Assembly: GCA_012517635.1 (NCBI GenBank)
Contig: JAAYUP010000343.1
Coordinates: 1-14,361 of the forward strand
Origin: Candidatus Atribacter alterifermentans
GTDB lineage: Bacteria > Atribacterota > Atribacteria > Atribacterales > Atribacteraceae
Reading direction: 5' to 3'
DNA: 14,361 bases
Shown: positions 7,460 through 12,640 of the stretch, one piece after another
Layout: each line of letters begins with the position of its first letter
Numbering within the stretch: position 1 is the first letter of the stretch
Program-made: the position numbers and the translations under genes
Notes under the pieces: generated by a model
Seen by the model: only the letters and a program-made list of their open reading frames with translations
Database searches by the model: none
Told to the model about the DNA's origin: nothing

Positions 7460-8302
7460 TTAAATTAATTTAATAAACATTTGTTTGCGTTTCACTAAAT
7501 CTCCGAATCTTTTTTTCGAAAGCTCAAGATACTTTTTCTCGTTATCAATCCCTATAAATTTTCTATCGTAGAGATAAGCTACTAAACCAGTAGTAGAACT
7601 TCCCGCAAAAGGATCAAGGACTATATTGCCAGGATTTGTGCTTGATAAAATAACTCTTTTCAAAAGCTCCATTGGTTTTTGCGTAGGATGTTTACCAAAA
7701 ATCTTCTCCTCTGGCTTTGGAGTTCCTATTGCCCATACCGAACGCATTTGTTTACCTTGTCGATGAATAAGATCGTTTCGAAATGCTCGCATTTGCTCAT
7801 AATTGAAAACATGCTTTGCCTTTTTTTCTTTTCTTGCCCACAATAATGTCTCGTGGCTGGCAGTAAAATAACGGCAACTTAAATTAGGAGAAGCATTGGG
7901 TTTATACCAAGAAATATCATTTAAGATGTGATAACCGTTTAATTGAAGCGCATAGCCACACTGATAAATTGAATGATAAGTTCCGCTAATCCAAATTGTG
8001 CCATGAGGCTTCAGAACTCTATGGCACGCCTGAATCCAGGCAATATGAAAATCCAAATCTTTTTGAAAACCCTTGCTTTTGTCCCACTCTCCCTTATCAA
8101 CACTTACACGCCTGCCAGCATGGACGCTAAAGCCTCCGTTTGAAAGATTGTAAGGCGGATCGGCAAAAATCATATCAATTGAATTTTCTGGAAGTTGCTC
8201 CAGAATCGACAAACAATCCGAAAGATATAGAACAAAATTGCCTTCAGCAAAATATGGTTTTTCTTTTACAAAAGATAAAATTTTTGGGGATTTATTTTCC
8301 AT
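7460..8302 (-). CDS. dpnA: DpnA-type N6-adenine DNA methyltransferase (beta class, expected GATC)
   Basis: This 280-residue enzyme should transfer a methyl group from S-adenosylmethionine to adenine in GATC and protect the genome from the neighbouring endonuclease. The catalytic motif IV, Asp-Pro-Pro-Tyr, is at residues 48-51 within IFADPPYNLSNGG. The SAM-binding motif I, DPFAGSSTTG, is near the C-terminus at 230-239. This motif order defines the beta class. The stretches VSVDKGEWDKS (66-76), NLSCRYFTASHETLLWARK (140-158) and GKHPTQKP (203-210) closely recall M.DpnA (M2.DpnII), which also methylates single-stranded DNA. No second, DpnM-like (alpha class) methyltransferase is present in the window, although DpnII systems usually have both. 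It starts 3 nt after the HTH gene and precedes the endonuclease gene. Confidence 0.94.
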   Translation of the reverse strand: MENKSPKILSFVKEKPYFAEGNFVLYLSDCLSILEQLPENSIDMIFADPPYNLSNGGFSVHAGRRVSVDKGEWDKSKGFQKDLDFHIAWIQACHRVLKPHGTIWISGTYHSIYQCGYALQLNGYHILNDISWYKPNASPNLSCRYFTASHETLLWARKEKKAKHVFNYEQMRAFRNDLIHRQGKQMRSVWAIGTPKPEEKIFGKHPTQKPMELLKRVILSSTNPGNIVLDPFAGSSTTGLVAYLYDRKFIGIDNEKKYLELSKKRFGDLVKRKQMFIKLI

Positions 8303-8305
8303 AAT

Positions 8306-8497
8306 TTATTTATGCCTTTTCTTTTTCAATTCATTTGAATTCTGATTGATAAATTTTTGCAGATCACTTTCCTTTACCCTCCAGTAACCCACCTTTATTG
8401 CTTTTAATCGCCCAGCTTCAATATAGCGAAGCACGGAACGTTCGCTGACTCTTAGATAATCGGCAACTTCTTTGATAGTCAAAAGTTTGTCTTTCAT
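8306..8497 (-). CDS. Small excisionase/MerR-like helix-turn-helix protein
   Basis: The 63 residues form one winged helix-turn-helix of the excisionase (HTH_17) type: LTIKEVADYLRVSERSVLRY at residues 6-25, then IEAGRLKAIKVGYWRVKESDLQKFI, followed by a basic tail (KKKRHK). Proteins of this kind bind DNA as recombination directionality factors or as transcription regulators. Here it is the first gene of the DpnII-type operon, 3 nt before the methyltransferase, so a controller role for the restriction system is at least as likely as a role in excision by the recombinase at 12641-14266. The palindromic operator just upstream (8534-8549) is a plausible binding site for it or for the divergent winged-helix protein. 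Confidence 0.85.
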   Translation of the reverse strand: MKDKLLTIKEVADYLRVSERSVLRYIEAGRLKAIKVGYWRVKESDLQKFINQNSNELKKKRHK

Positions 8498-8511
8498 AGT
8501 TTTATTGTTTA

Positions 8512-8540
8512 ATTATAGATCTTAAAATTTATATTGTCAA
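8512..8540 (-). promoter_or_regulatory. Perfect-consensus sigma-70 promoter for the restriction-modification operon
   Basis: On the minus strand TTGACA (8540-8535) is followed by exactly 17 nt and TATAAT (8517-8512), a full match to the vegetative consensus. The start point would fall near 8505, only a few nt before the ATG at 8497. The leader is therefore very short, with no room for a conventional Shine-Dalgarno site. Such a strong promoter usually needs a repressor, and the -35 box overlaps a palindrome. Confidence 0.85.
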
Positions 8541-8558
8541 AAGTGACAAAATCTGTCA
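8534..8558. promoter_or_regulatory. Palindromic operator between the divergent restriction operon and winged-helix gene
   Basis: TTGTCA (8534-8539) and TGACAA (8544-8549) form a perfect palindrome with a 4-nt spacer, and a third half-site TGTCA follows at 8554-8558. The half-sites start 9 and 10 nt apart, about one helical turn, so they lie on one face of the DNA. The site covers the -35 box of the minus-strand promoter. It also overlaps a weaker plus-strand promoter (TTGTCA 8534-8539, 17 nt, CAGAAT 8557-8562) that would serve the gene at 8573. Confidence 0.6.
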
Positions 8559-8572
8559 GAATAGAAATGTAA

Positions 8573-9250
8573 ATGAAAATTACTATGAATAAGAAAAAAC
8601 TTGAAAGAATAAAAATAGTGCTTGATATAATCGAGAAAAAGATAAAATCCGAACCAAAAAAGGAAACCTTTGAAATTCCCCTCGTTGAATTCATAAAGAT
8701 GTCGAAAATAAACGATAGGATAAGCCTTGAGCAAATATTTAAGGAAATAAAAGAAAAAACAAATGAAAACCTTTTAATCAACATATATGATCCGAGCTAT
8801 GAATATGATGATCCAGTATTTAGGGACGACAAGGTCAAAATAAACCTACCCCTTGCTGTTAGTTTTCATATAGAGGACGCCGACGAATTTAATAAATATA
8901 AAAGACTGATTGAGCGACAGATAAAAACGATCTCCGATAGTTTTACGTTAATACTTAACGATAACGGTGAATTGTATATTGAAGGAGAAAAAGAAAATAA
9001 AAATTATCCAATGGAAATGAACGCCTTAAGGCATAAGATTGTGCGTGTCTTGGCTTCGCGGAAAGAATATGTGCAGACGAGTGACTTGGCTGATGAATTT
9101 GAAATAAGTTCAGATAAAATAAGAAGAGTGATCGAATCAACTAAAAGAATGATTGAGAAATTTTTGAAAATCAATGACGGAAACAAAATTATAGAAAATA
9201 AAAAAGGGCTCGGATATAGGATTACAAAAATAAAGATTAGAGAAAAATAA
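8573..9250 (+). CDS. Winged-helix DNA-binding protein with an OmpR/PhoB-like C-terminal domain
   Basis: The 225-residue protein has an uncharacterised N-terminal part (1-145) that is rich in Lys, Glu and Ile and has no recognisable receiver domain. Residues about 148-222 resemble the winged helix of OmpR/PhoB regulators: NALRHKIVRVLASRKEYVQT, a helix-turn around TSDLADEFEISSDKIRRVI, and the wing signature NKKGLGYRITK near the end. Similar proteins, with a non-receiver N-terminus joined to this wing, occur widely in Patescibacteria. It is transcribed divergently from the restriction operon with a shared operator, which makes it a candidate regulator of that operon and of itself. ATGs at 8573 and 8585 are both possible starts, and no ribosome binding site decides between them. 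A terminator follows at 9304-9331. Confidence 0.85.
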   Translation: MKITMNKKKLERIKIVLDIIEKKIKSEPKKETFEIPLVEFIKMSKINDRISLEQIFKEIKEKTNENLLINIYDPSYEYDDPVFRDDKVKINLPLAVSFHIEDADEFNKYKRLIERQIKTISDSFTLILNDNGELYIEGEKENKNYPMEMNALRHKIVRVLASRKEYVQTSDLADEFEISSDKIRRVIESTKRMIEKFLKINDGNKIIENKKGLGYRITKIKIREK

Positions 9251-9303
9251 TTTTTAATCTTTCGCAAGGTATACCTCGTGAAGCCCCTGTTAATAAGTTT
9301 TAC

Positions 9304-9331
9304 AAAAATGGCTTAAATCAAGCCATTTTTT
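9304..9331 (+). terminator. Intrinsic terminator after the winged-helix gene
   Basis: An A run leads into TGGCTT (9309-9314), a 5-nt loop, AAGCCA (9320-9325) and a run of six T (9326-9331). With the A/T pairs included the stem is 11 bp. The A run could also let it work weakly on the minus strand. Confidence 0.82.
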
Positions 9332-9405
9332 GTTTGGGTAAAAATATTGCGAGGAATATAAAAGGTATAGCCCTAAACGATATTCTTAAAACAGAAAAGA
9401 ATTAT

Positions 9406-9666
9406 ATGACCAAAAGCCAAACCGACAATCCAGAAAATTATTTTTCAAGCCATGACATTGGGCTGGTGGCATATTTGCTTTGCCAAAATTTTGAGTTAGT
9501 CAGCTTGGACAAAACTATTAGAAACAAAGTGCTTTTCGTTCTGAAACGGGAAAAAGGCATAGATGAAGAAATTAAAAAATACTGGGATTTCAGGTCTTCG
9601 GTCGATGCCCAGACGTTTTTTAATCAAATTAAGAGGCTGAAAAACCAGATTTTCAGCTCGGATTAA
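9406..9666 (+). CDS. DUF5659-like small protein
   Basis: I take ATG 9406 as the start, giving 86 residues. The sequence reads NYFSSHDIGLVAYLLCQNFELVSLDK near the N-terminus and then KVLFVLKRE...YWDFRSSVDAQTFFNQIKRLKN. This matches my memory of the DUF5659 family: a conserved 'Asp-hydrophobic-x-Leu-Ala-Ala/Val-Tyr-Leu' helix, a short beta hairpin ending in VLKRE, and a closing helix. The family is found in Patescibacterial mobile regions and has no known biochemical role. The frame stays open upstream to 9241 and a TTG at 9334 is possible, but that start is at the edge of the terminator hairpin and the added residues look less conserved. It lies 4 nt before the next gene, so the two are probably one transcription unit. 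Confidence 0.72.
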   Translation: MTKSQTDNPENYFSSHDIGLVAYLLCQNFELVSLDKTIRNKVLFVLKREKGIDEEIKKYWDFRSSVDAQTFFNQIKRLKNQIFSSD

Positions 9667-9670
9667 GCAA

Positions 9671-9871
9671 ATGATACCAGACGAACAAATGATAAATAAA
9701 TATAGAGAGCTGGTGAAAAGACGAACAGGACGAGAGATAAGCCTAGAGGAAGCTCTTGAAAAAGGGACGAAATTGCTTCGTCTGGTCGAGCTAACCTTTA
9801 AGCCAATGACGGAAAGCGAGTTTCAAAGGCTGCAAGAACGCCGAAGACAAACTGGAGACTTAAAAGATTAG
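9671..9871 (+). CDS. Small helical protein, unknown function
   Basis: The 66-residue protein is charged and probably all helical. A readable pattern is KYRELVKRRTGREISLEEAL followed by EKGTKLLRLVELTFKPM and a basic tail (RLQERRRQTGDLKD). I recall similar short proteins beside recombinase and replication genes of Patescibacterial elements, but no named family comes to mind. Its start is 4 nt after the DUF5659-like gene. It may be a DNA-binding or partner protein of the mobile element, which is a guess from context and charge. Confidence 0.65.
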   Translation: MIPDEQMINKYRELVKRRTGREISLEEALEKGTKLLRLVELTFKPMTESEFQRLQERRRQTGDLKD

Positions 9872-9913
9872 CCAGAGATATTATGAAAAAATTACAACAC
9901 ATTATATTAAATT

Positions 9914-10345
9914 ATGAGCCAGCAAAACCAACAAGAAAATAAAAGGAAATCTAATTTCTTTCCAGCGCCTCACCTTCCATTTGAGGATCAGTTCAAGAGT
10001 TTATTAACGCATGCTGAAAGGGATTTCTACATGACCCTGTGCCATTTGGAAAACAGATACGGCAAGGGCGAGGACGGATGGTTCTGGCACGCAGATAAAA
10101 AATTTCCAAATCGTAACGGCAAAATATTAGGCTTTGAGTCCTTTGGATTCGGACAATCAACTTGTAAGCGGGCAAGAAAGAAACTCACTGAGCTTGGACT
10201 CATAAAAACTAAAAGAGAGCCAGGAGAAAATGGTCGATGGTATGGGATAAGTTACTGCATTATAAGACATTTTACCAGATCAGCCAGAGACCATAGCGAA
10301 CCCTACCTAAAGACCACTGAGGACGAGGATATAAGACCGCCATGA
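9914..10345 (+). CDS. Winged-helix protein resembling a phage/plasmid replication-initiator DNA-binding domain
   Basis: The 143-residue protein begins with a polar tail (about 1-25) and then has LTHAERDFYMTLCHLENRYG (31-50), an aromatic segment with WFWHADKKF, a recognition-type helix QSTCKRARKKLTELGLI (about 81-97), and a beta wing KTKREPGENGRWYGISY. This order matches the winged-helix domains found in phage replication protein O-like (HTH_36) and plasmid Rep N-termini. It suggests that the element once replicated or still controls its own replication. There is no helicase or primase domain attached. The gene ends with TGA, one sign that UGA is a stop here. The following 125 nt contain a perfect hairpin (10403-10422) but no gene. 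Confidence 0.72.
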   Translation: MSQQNQQENKRKSNFFPAPHLPFEDQFKSLLTHAERDFYMTLCHLENRYGKGEDGWFWHADKKFPNRNGKILGFESFGFGQSTCKRARKKLTELGLIKTKREPGENGRWYGISYCIIRHFTRSARDHSEPYLKTTEDEDIRPP

Positions 10346-10402
10346 ACCCCTTAGCAATAAAGAGAGATTAAAAAAAGAATTATTAAGACTGCTTAAATAA
10401 AG

Positions 10403-10422
10403 CGTCTGCAGGTATGCAGACG
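10403..10422 (+). repeat. Perfect 8-bp hairpin upstream of the resolvase-like gene
   Basis: CGTCTGCA (10403-10410) pairs with TGCAGACG (10415-10422) around a GGTA loop. No T run follows, so it is not an intrinsic terminator. It sits in the 125-nt gap before the gene at 10471 and could be a protein-binding palindrome, an mRNA structure or part of a recombination site. Confidence 0.6.
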
Positions 10423-10470
10423 ACAGTAGGCAATAAACAGTAAAGATAACGACTAAATTTAATTAAAACT

Positions 10471-10923
10471 ATGAAAAAAGCAGCAATTTATATTCGAATT
10501 AACCGCATAGAAGAAAAAAATCATTGCAGCTATGCGGTTCAAGAAAAAGAAACAAAAAAATATCTTACAAAAAGACATTTAGGGCTCGCTGAGCTTTATG
10601 CCGATATAATCCCTGGAATGAAAGACAATAAACGACCAGCGCTCCAAAAACTTCTTAAAGACGCAAAAGCTAAAAAGTTTGACTTTGTCGTTGTTTATCG
10701 GCTTGAAAGAATATCAAACAATATCAAAACATTGCATGCATTTCTTCAAGAACTGAAAAAATCTGGCATTGAGCTTAAGTCAGTCGAAGAAAATAGTTCT
10801 CACGAAAAACTATTAATCCAATTACTTAACTTATTTGATGAATACAAAAGATTGTTAAGTAACGCAATCAAACAAGGCGAAGGCTATTCAAAATCAAAAC
10901 CTTACAACCTCAAAACTGCCTAA
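10471..10923 (+). CDS. Resolvase-domain protein with catalytic serine replaced (probable inactive serine recombinase)
   Basis: The 150 residues align with the N-terminal catalytic domain of serine recombinases: AIYIRIN at 5-11, EKNHCSYAVQEKETKKYL (15-32), then VVYRLERISNNIKTLHAFLQELKKSGIELKSVEE (73-107). In active members the motif is Tyr-x-Arg-x-Ser, but here the nucleophile position 11 is Asn. The conserved pattern Asp-Arg-Leu-(Ser/Gly)-Arg appears as Glu-Arg-Ile-Ser-Asn (79-83), so the second active-site arginine is also lost. There is no DNA-binding domain, and the protein ends soon after the long helix. It therefore looks unable to cut DNA and may regulate or dimerise with the active recombinase at 12641-14266, or be a relic. 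The reading frame itself is intact, which favours selection for some function. The next gene's frame overlaps its 3' end. Confidence 0.82.
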   Translation: MKKAAIYIRINRIEEKNHCSYAVQEKETKKYLTKRHLGLAELYADIIPGMKDNKRPALQKLLKDAKAKKFDFVVVYRLERISNNIKTLHAFLQELKKSGIELKSVEENSSHEKLLIQLLNLFDEYKRLLSNAIKQGEGYSKSKPYNLKTA

Positions 10924-10951
10924 AGAAACCGAACAGCAATACACGGCATTT

Positions 10952-11509
10952 TTGCTTTATGCTGAGATTGGAAGTCTGGAGAAGCTGCTTAACTACTGGC
11001 AAGGAACAGAAGGGCGACTAAAGGCGACTGAAAGGCGACCAGAATTAGAGGCTCTCATGGAACGGCTGGGCAAGCCTCCTGCCCTAACTACGCTCAAAGA
11101 ATGGTCAATAAAATATCAGTGGACGAAAAGGAAAGAAATAAAGATAGCGGAAGACCTGGAGATTCTGCGGGAAAAGACTAAAAAGATAAAACGGGAAAAA
11201 CTTCACAAGATTGCCGAAATATTTGAAAGGATCATGAATAAAGTCCTTAAAGGACTTCGGGGAGATTACGAGCCAACCATTTCCGAATTAAAAATGGTCT
11301 GGGAGATGTTCCAGATTGAGCTTGGCAAACCTACTACCAGAGCGCAATTGAACACAGAACCAGAACAAAGACCGCTGACTCCTGAAGAAAAAGAACACGG
11401 CAAAAGAGTTCACTTGGCTGTGAAGTGGTATCTGGATAACGAACTGGATAAAGAAGAAAACTGGCAAGAATTTCAGAAGCTCATTGAGAAAAATGGCAAA
11501 AAGAGATAA
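10952..11509 (+). CDS. Phage terminase small subunit-like / DNA-binding helical protein
   Basis: The annotated frame is 185 residues from a TTG at 10952. It contains the pattern LEALMERLGKPPALTTLKEW followed by SIKYQWTKRKE. The motif Leu-x-x-Trp-Ser-x-x-Tyr-x-Trp-x-x-Arg is familiar from small phage packaging and plasmid proteins with an N-terminal helix-turn-helix. A long charged helical region (about 65-110) and an acidic C-terminus follow. The frame is open back to 10859, and the protein-like stretch PKETEQQYTAF lies just before the TTG. The true start is thus probably upstream, perhaps a CTG at 10916 overlapping the previous stop, or the product arises by frameshift from the resolvase-like gene. 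No ribosome binding site is visible at any of these. Function in DNA binding is inferred from the motif. Confidence 0.72.
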   Translation: MLYAEIGSLEKLLNYWQGTEGRLKATERRPELEALMERLGKPPALTTLKEWSIKYQWTKRKEIKIAEDLEILREKTKKIKREKLHKIAEIFERIMNKVLKGLRGDYEPTISELKMVWEMFQIELGKPTTRAQLNTEPEQRPLTPEEKEHGKRVHLAVKWYLDNELDKEENWQEFQKLIEKNGKKR

Positions 11510-11512
11510 AAT
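11484..11512 (+). promoter_or_regulatory. Sigma-70-like promoter for the structured RNA
   Basis: TTGAGA (11484-11489, five of six) is followed by 17 nt and TAAAAT (11507-11512, five of six). The expected start, about 6-8 nt after the -10 box, falls at 11518-11520, exactly where the long basal stem of the RNA begins. A second -10-like TATAAT lies at 11512-11517 without a matching -35. The promoter is embedded in the 3' end of the preceding gene. Confidence 0.65.
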
Positions 11513-11517
11513 ATAAT

Positions 11518-11641
11518 TGCGTCCTACAAGTTTGGATTGAAGCACAGGGTAATTGCTTCTTTTGAAGCCCAATTGCGGGCTGAAAGGGGCAGCTATCCTC
11601 CACAATTGGTTGCCTTGTGCAATCCAATCTTGTGGGACGCA
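11518..11641 (+). ncRNA. Structured non-coding RNA with long basal stem and three-way junction (unrecognised class)
   Basis: Bases 11518-11539 pair with 11641-11620 over 22 positions, with one U-U mismatch (11531/11628) and one G-U pair. After a 3-nt bulge the helix continues for 11 bp, 11542-11552 with 11620-11610, including two G-U pairs. It opens into a compact three-way junction. One branch is GCTTC-TTTT-GAAGC (11555-11568). The other is CCAATTG (11569-11575) with CAATTGG (11603-11609), enclosing a purine-rich loop and a small GCTG/CAGC stem (11579-11593). A promoter fits its 5' end and a T-rich terminator follows, so it looks like an independent transcript of about 125-150 nt. It lacks the conserved elements of RNase P RNA, tmRNA and SRP RNA. 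No reverse transcriptase or CRISPR gene is nearby. A role at DNA level (single-strand origin or recombination site) is the main alternative. Confidence 0.65.
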
Positions 11642-11667
11642 GGCTCTGGCTGTCCCTTTTTGTTTTT
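11634..11667 (+). terminator. Intrinsic terminator overlapping the basal stem of the structured RNA
   Basis: GGGAC (11634-11638) can pair with GTCCC (11652-11656), and the hairpin is followed by TTTTTGTTTTT (11657-11667). The GGGAC arm is also the 3' side of the long RNA stem, so terminator and full basal stem exclude each other. This could be a simple 3' end or a terminator/antiterminator switch ahead of the gene at 11746. Confidence 0.65.
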
Positions 11668-11745
11668 CCTTGACTTGCTAAAGCCTTTGACCCATGTTGT
11701 GTGTTGAAGGGAGAAATCCCAAAAAGTCGAATAAATAACAATTAA

Positions 11746-12639
11746 ATGACCAAACATATGACAAACAAAGCCAAAATTTACGCCGTAATCGCCATTGTAG
11801 CGGTCTTTGTGGCTGGTTACGGGGTTCATCACCTTTTTGGCAAAAAACCGCAAAATAAAGGCAATATTGACGTTGCCTCAATAACGACATTTGAACAGTG
11901 CTCAAAAGCAGGGTTCCCCATAATTAAGCACTATCCCGACCAATGCCAGACGCCTGACGGCAGGATCTTCGCCAACGAAAATCCTCCAAGTGAAGATGAA
12001 CTTGCCAAAGCCGAACAGGTAATCAGAACATTTATGGGAGACTGGGATCACCCCCAGTTTCAGGGATCTGAAAATAACCATATCAACCTTGTCTACGTAA
12101 CCCAAAAAAGGCATCCGTCAAACTTCGCCATCTACAAGCCAGCAAGCCAGCCGCCTGCAGACTATGACTTTGCAGAAGAATACGACCGCCCAGTTTATAT
12201 CTTCCAGCAAAAGGAATTCGCCAATGACAGGTGTCAGGTTTACGAATACCAGGTAGCAATAAAAACTAAGCAGGTGGTGGAAGTAGGATTGGTGTTCCCT
12301 GAAGGGCTTGAAGCTGGCGCTGCCATTTCTGGCAAATGCTCAAAATACGGTTCAATGGACACTCCTTCAAAAAACAAAGATGAAATTGAGCAAATAGCTT
12401 TCACCTACATGAGCCGAGACCCAGAACATACAAAATTCCTGATCCGCTCTGACATTCAGCCAGAATACTTTTCCAGCAAAAGCCCCACTCAGCACGGCTG
12501 GCAATGGGAAGACAAAAGCTACAAGCTGCCAGAAGGCTTGGTCAGCGATCCGTTTCCGTATCCGATGCTGAAGATAATAATGTCAGGCAACGGCAAGCTG
12601 GTCTATTATCTCAACACCACTGACCTGTTCCCTAACTAA
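11746..12639 (+). CDS. Membrane-anchored exported protein with a two-cysteine DGR segment, unknown function
   Basis: The 297-residue protein has one hydrophobic segment at about residues 10-31 (KIYAVIAIVAVFVAGYGVHH) after a basic start, so the bulk should lie outside the membrane. Residues 52-75 hold a Cys-x2-Ala-Gly-Phe...Gln-Cys-Gln-Thr-x-Asp-Gly-Arg-x-Phe segment that shares 15 of 24 positions with residues 420-443 of the 513-residue membrane protein at 1543-3084. The remaining 200 residues, with two further cysteines (about 163 and 200) and aromatic-rich beta-like stretches, are not recognised. ATGs at 11746 and 11758 are both possible. A small GGGA-GAAA-TCCC hairpin with a GNRA tetraloop (11709-11720) lies in the leader. 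The recombinase gene starts 1 nt after its stop, so the two are probably co-transcribed. That is an odd pairing and hints that this protein is element cargo. Confidence 0.8.
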   Translation: MTKHMTNKAKIYAVIAIVAVFVAGYGVHHLFGKKPQNKGNIDVASITTFEQCSKAGFPIIKHYPDQCQTPDGRIFANENPPSEDELAKAEQVIRTFMGDWDHPQFQGSENNHINLVYVTQKRHPSNFAIYKPASQPPADYDFAEEYDRPVYIFQQKEFANDRCQVYEYQVAIKTKQVVEVGLVFPEGLEAGAAISGKCSKYGSMDTPSKNKDEIEQIAFTYMSRDPEHTKFLIRSDIQPEYFSSKSPTQHGWQWEDKSYKLPEGLVSDPFPYPMLKIIMSGNGKLVYYLNTTDLFPN

Positions 12640-12640
12640 C

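Noticed and set aside
9267..9276. 10-bp palindrome AGGTATACCT as a left attachment site
   Set aside because: It shares nothing with the tRNA-Asn end where the recombinase gene stops. A single short palindrome is weak evidence.
9334..9405. TTG start at 9334 for the DUF5659-like protein
   Set aside because: The start is at the edge of a terminator T run. ATG 9406 gives a product that fits the family better, although the frame is open upstream to 9241.
9883..9942. 19-codon frame that could be a leader peptide before the Rep-like gene
   Set aside because: It overlaps the gene in another frame, lacks a ribosome binding site and shows no attenuator structure.
11518..11641. Identification of the structured RNA as 6S RNA, a retron msr-msd or a group II intron piece
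   Set aside because: 6S RNA is an unbranched rod with a central bubble, whereas this has a three-way junction. No reverse transcriptase or intron domain V motif is nearby.
11481..11905. Several overlapping minus-strand frames over the RNA region
   Set aside because: They are low-complexity shadows over a strongly structured stretch and the start of the 297-residue protein gene.
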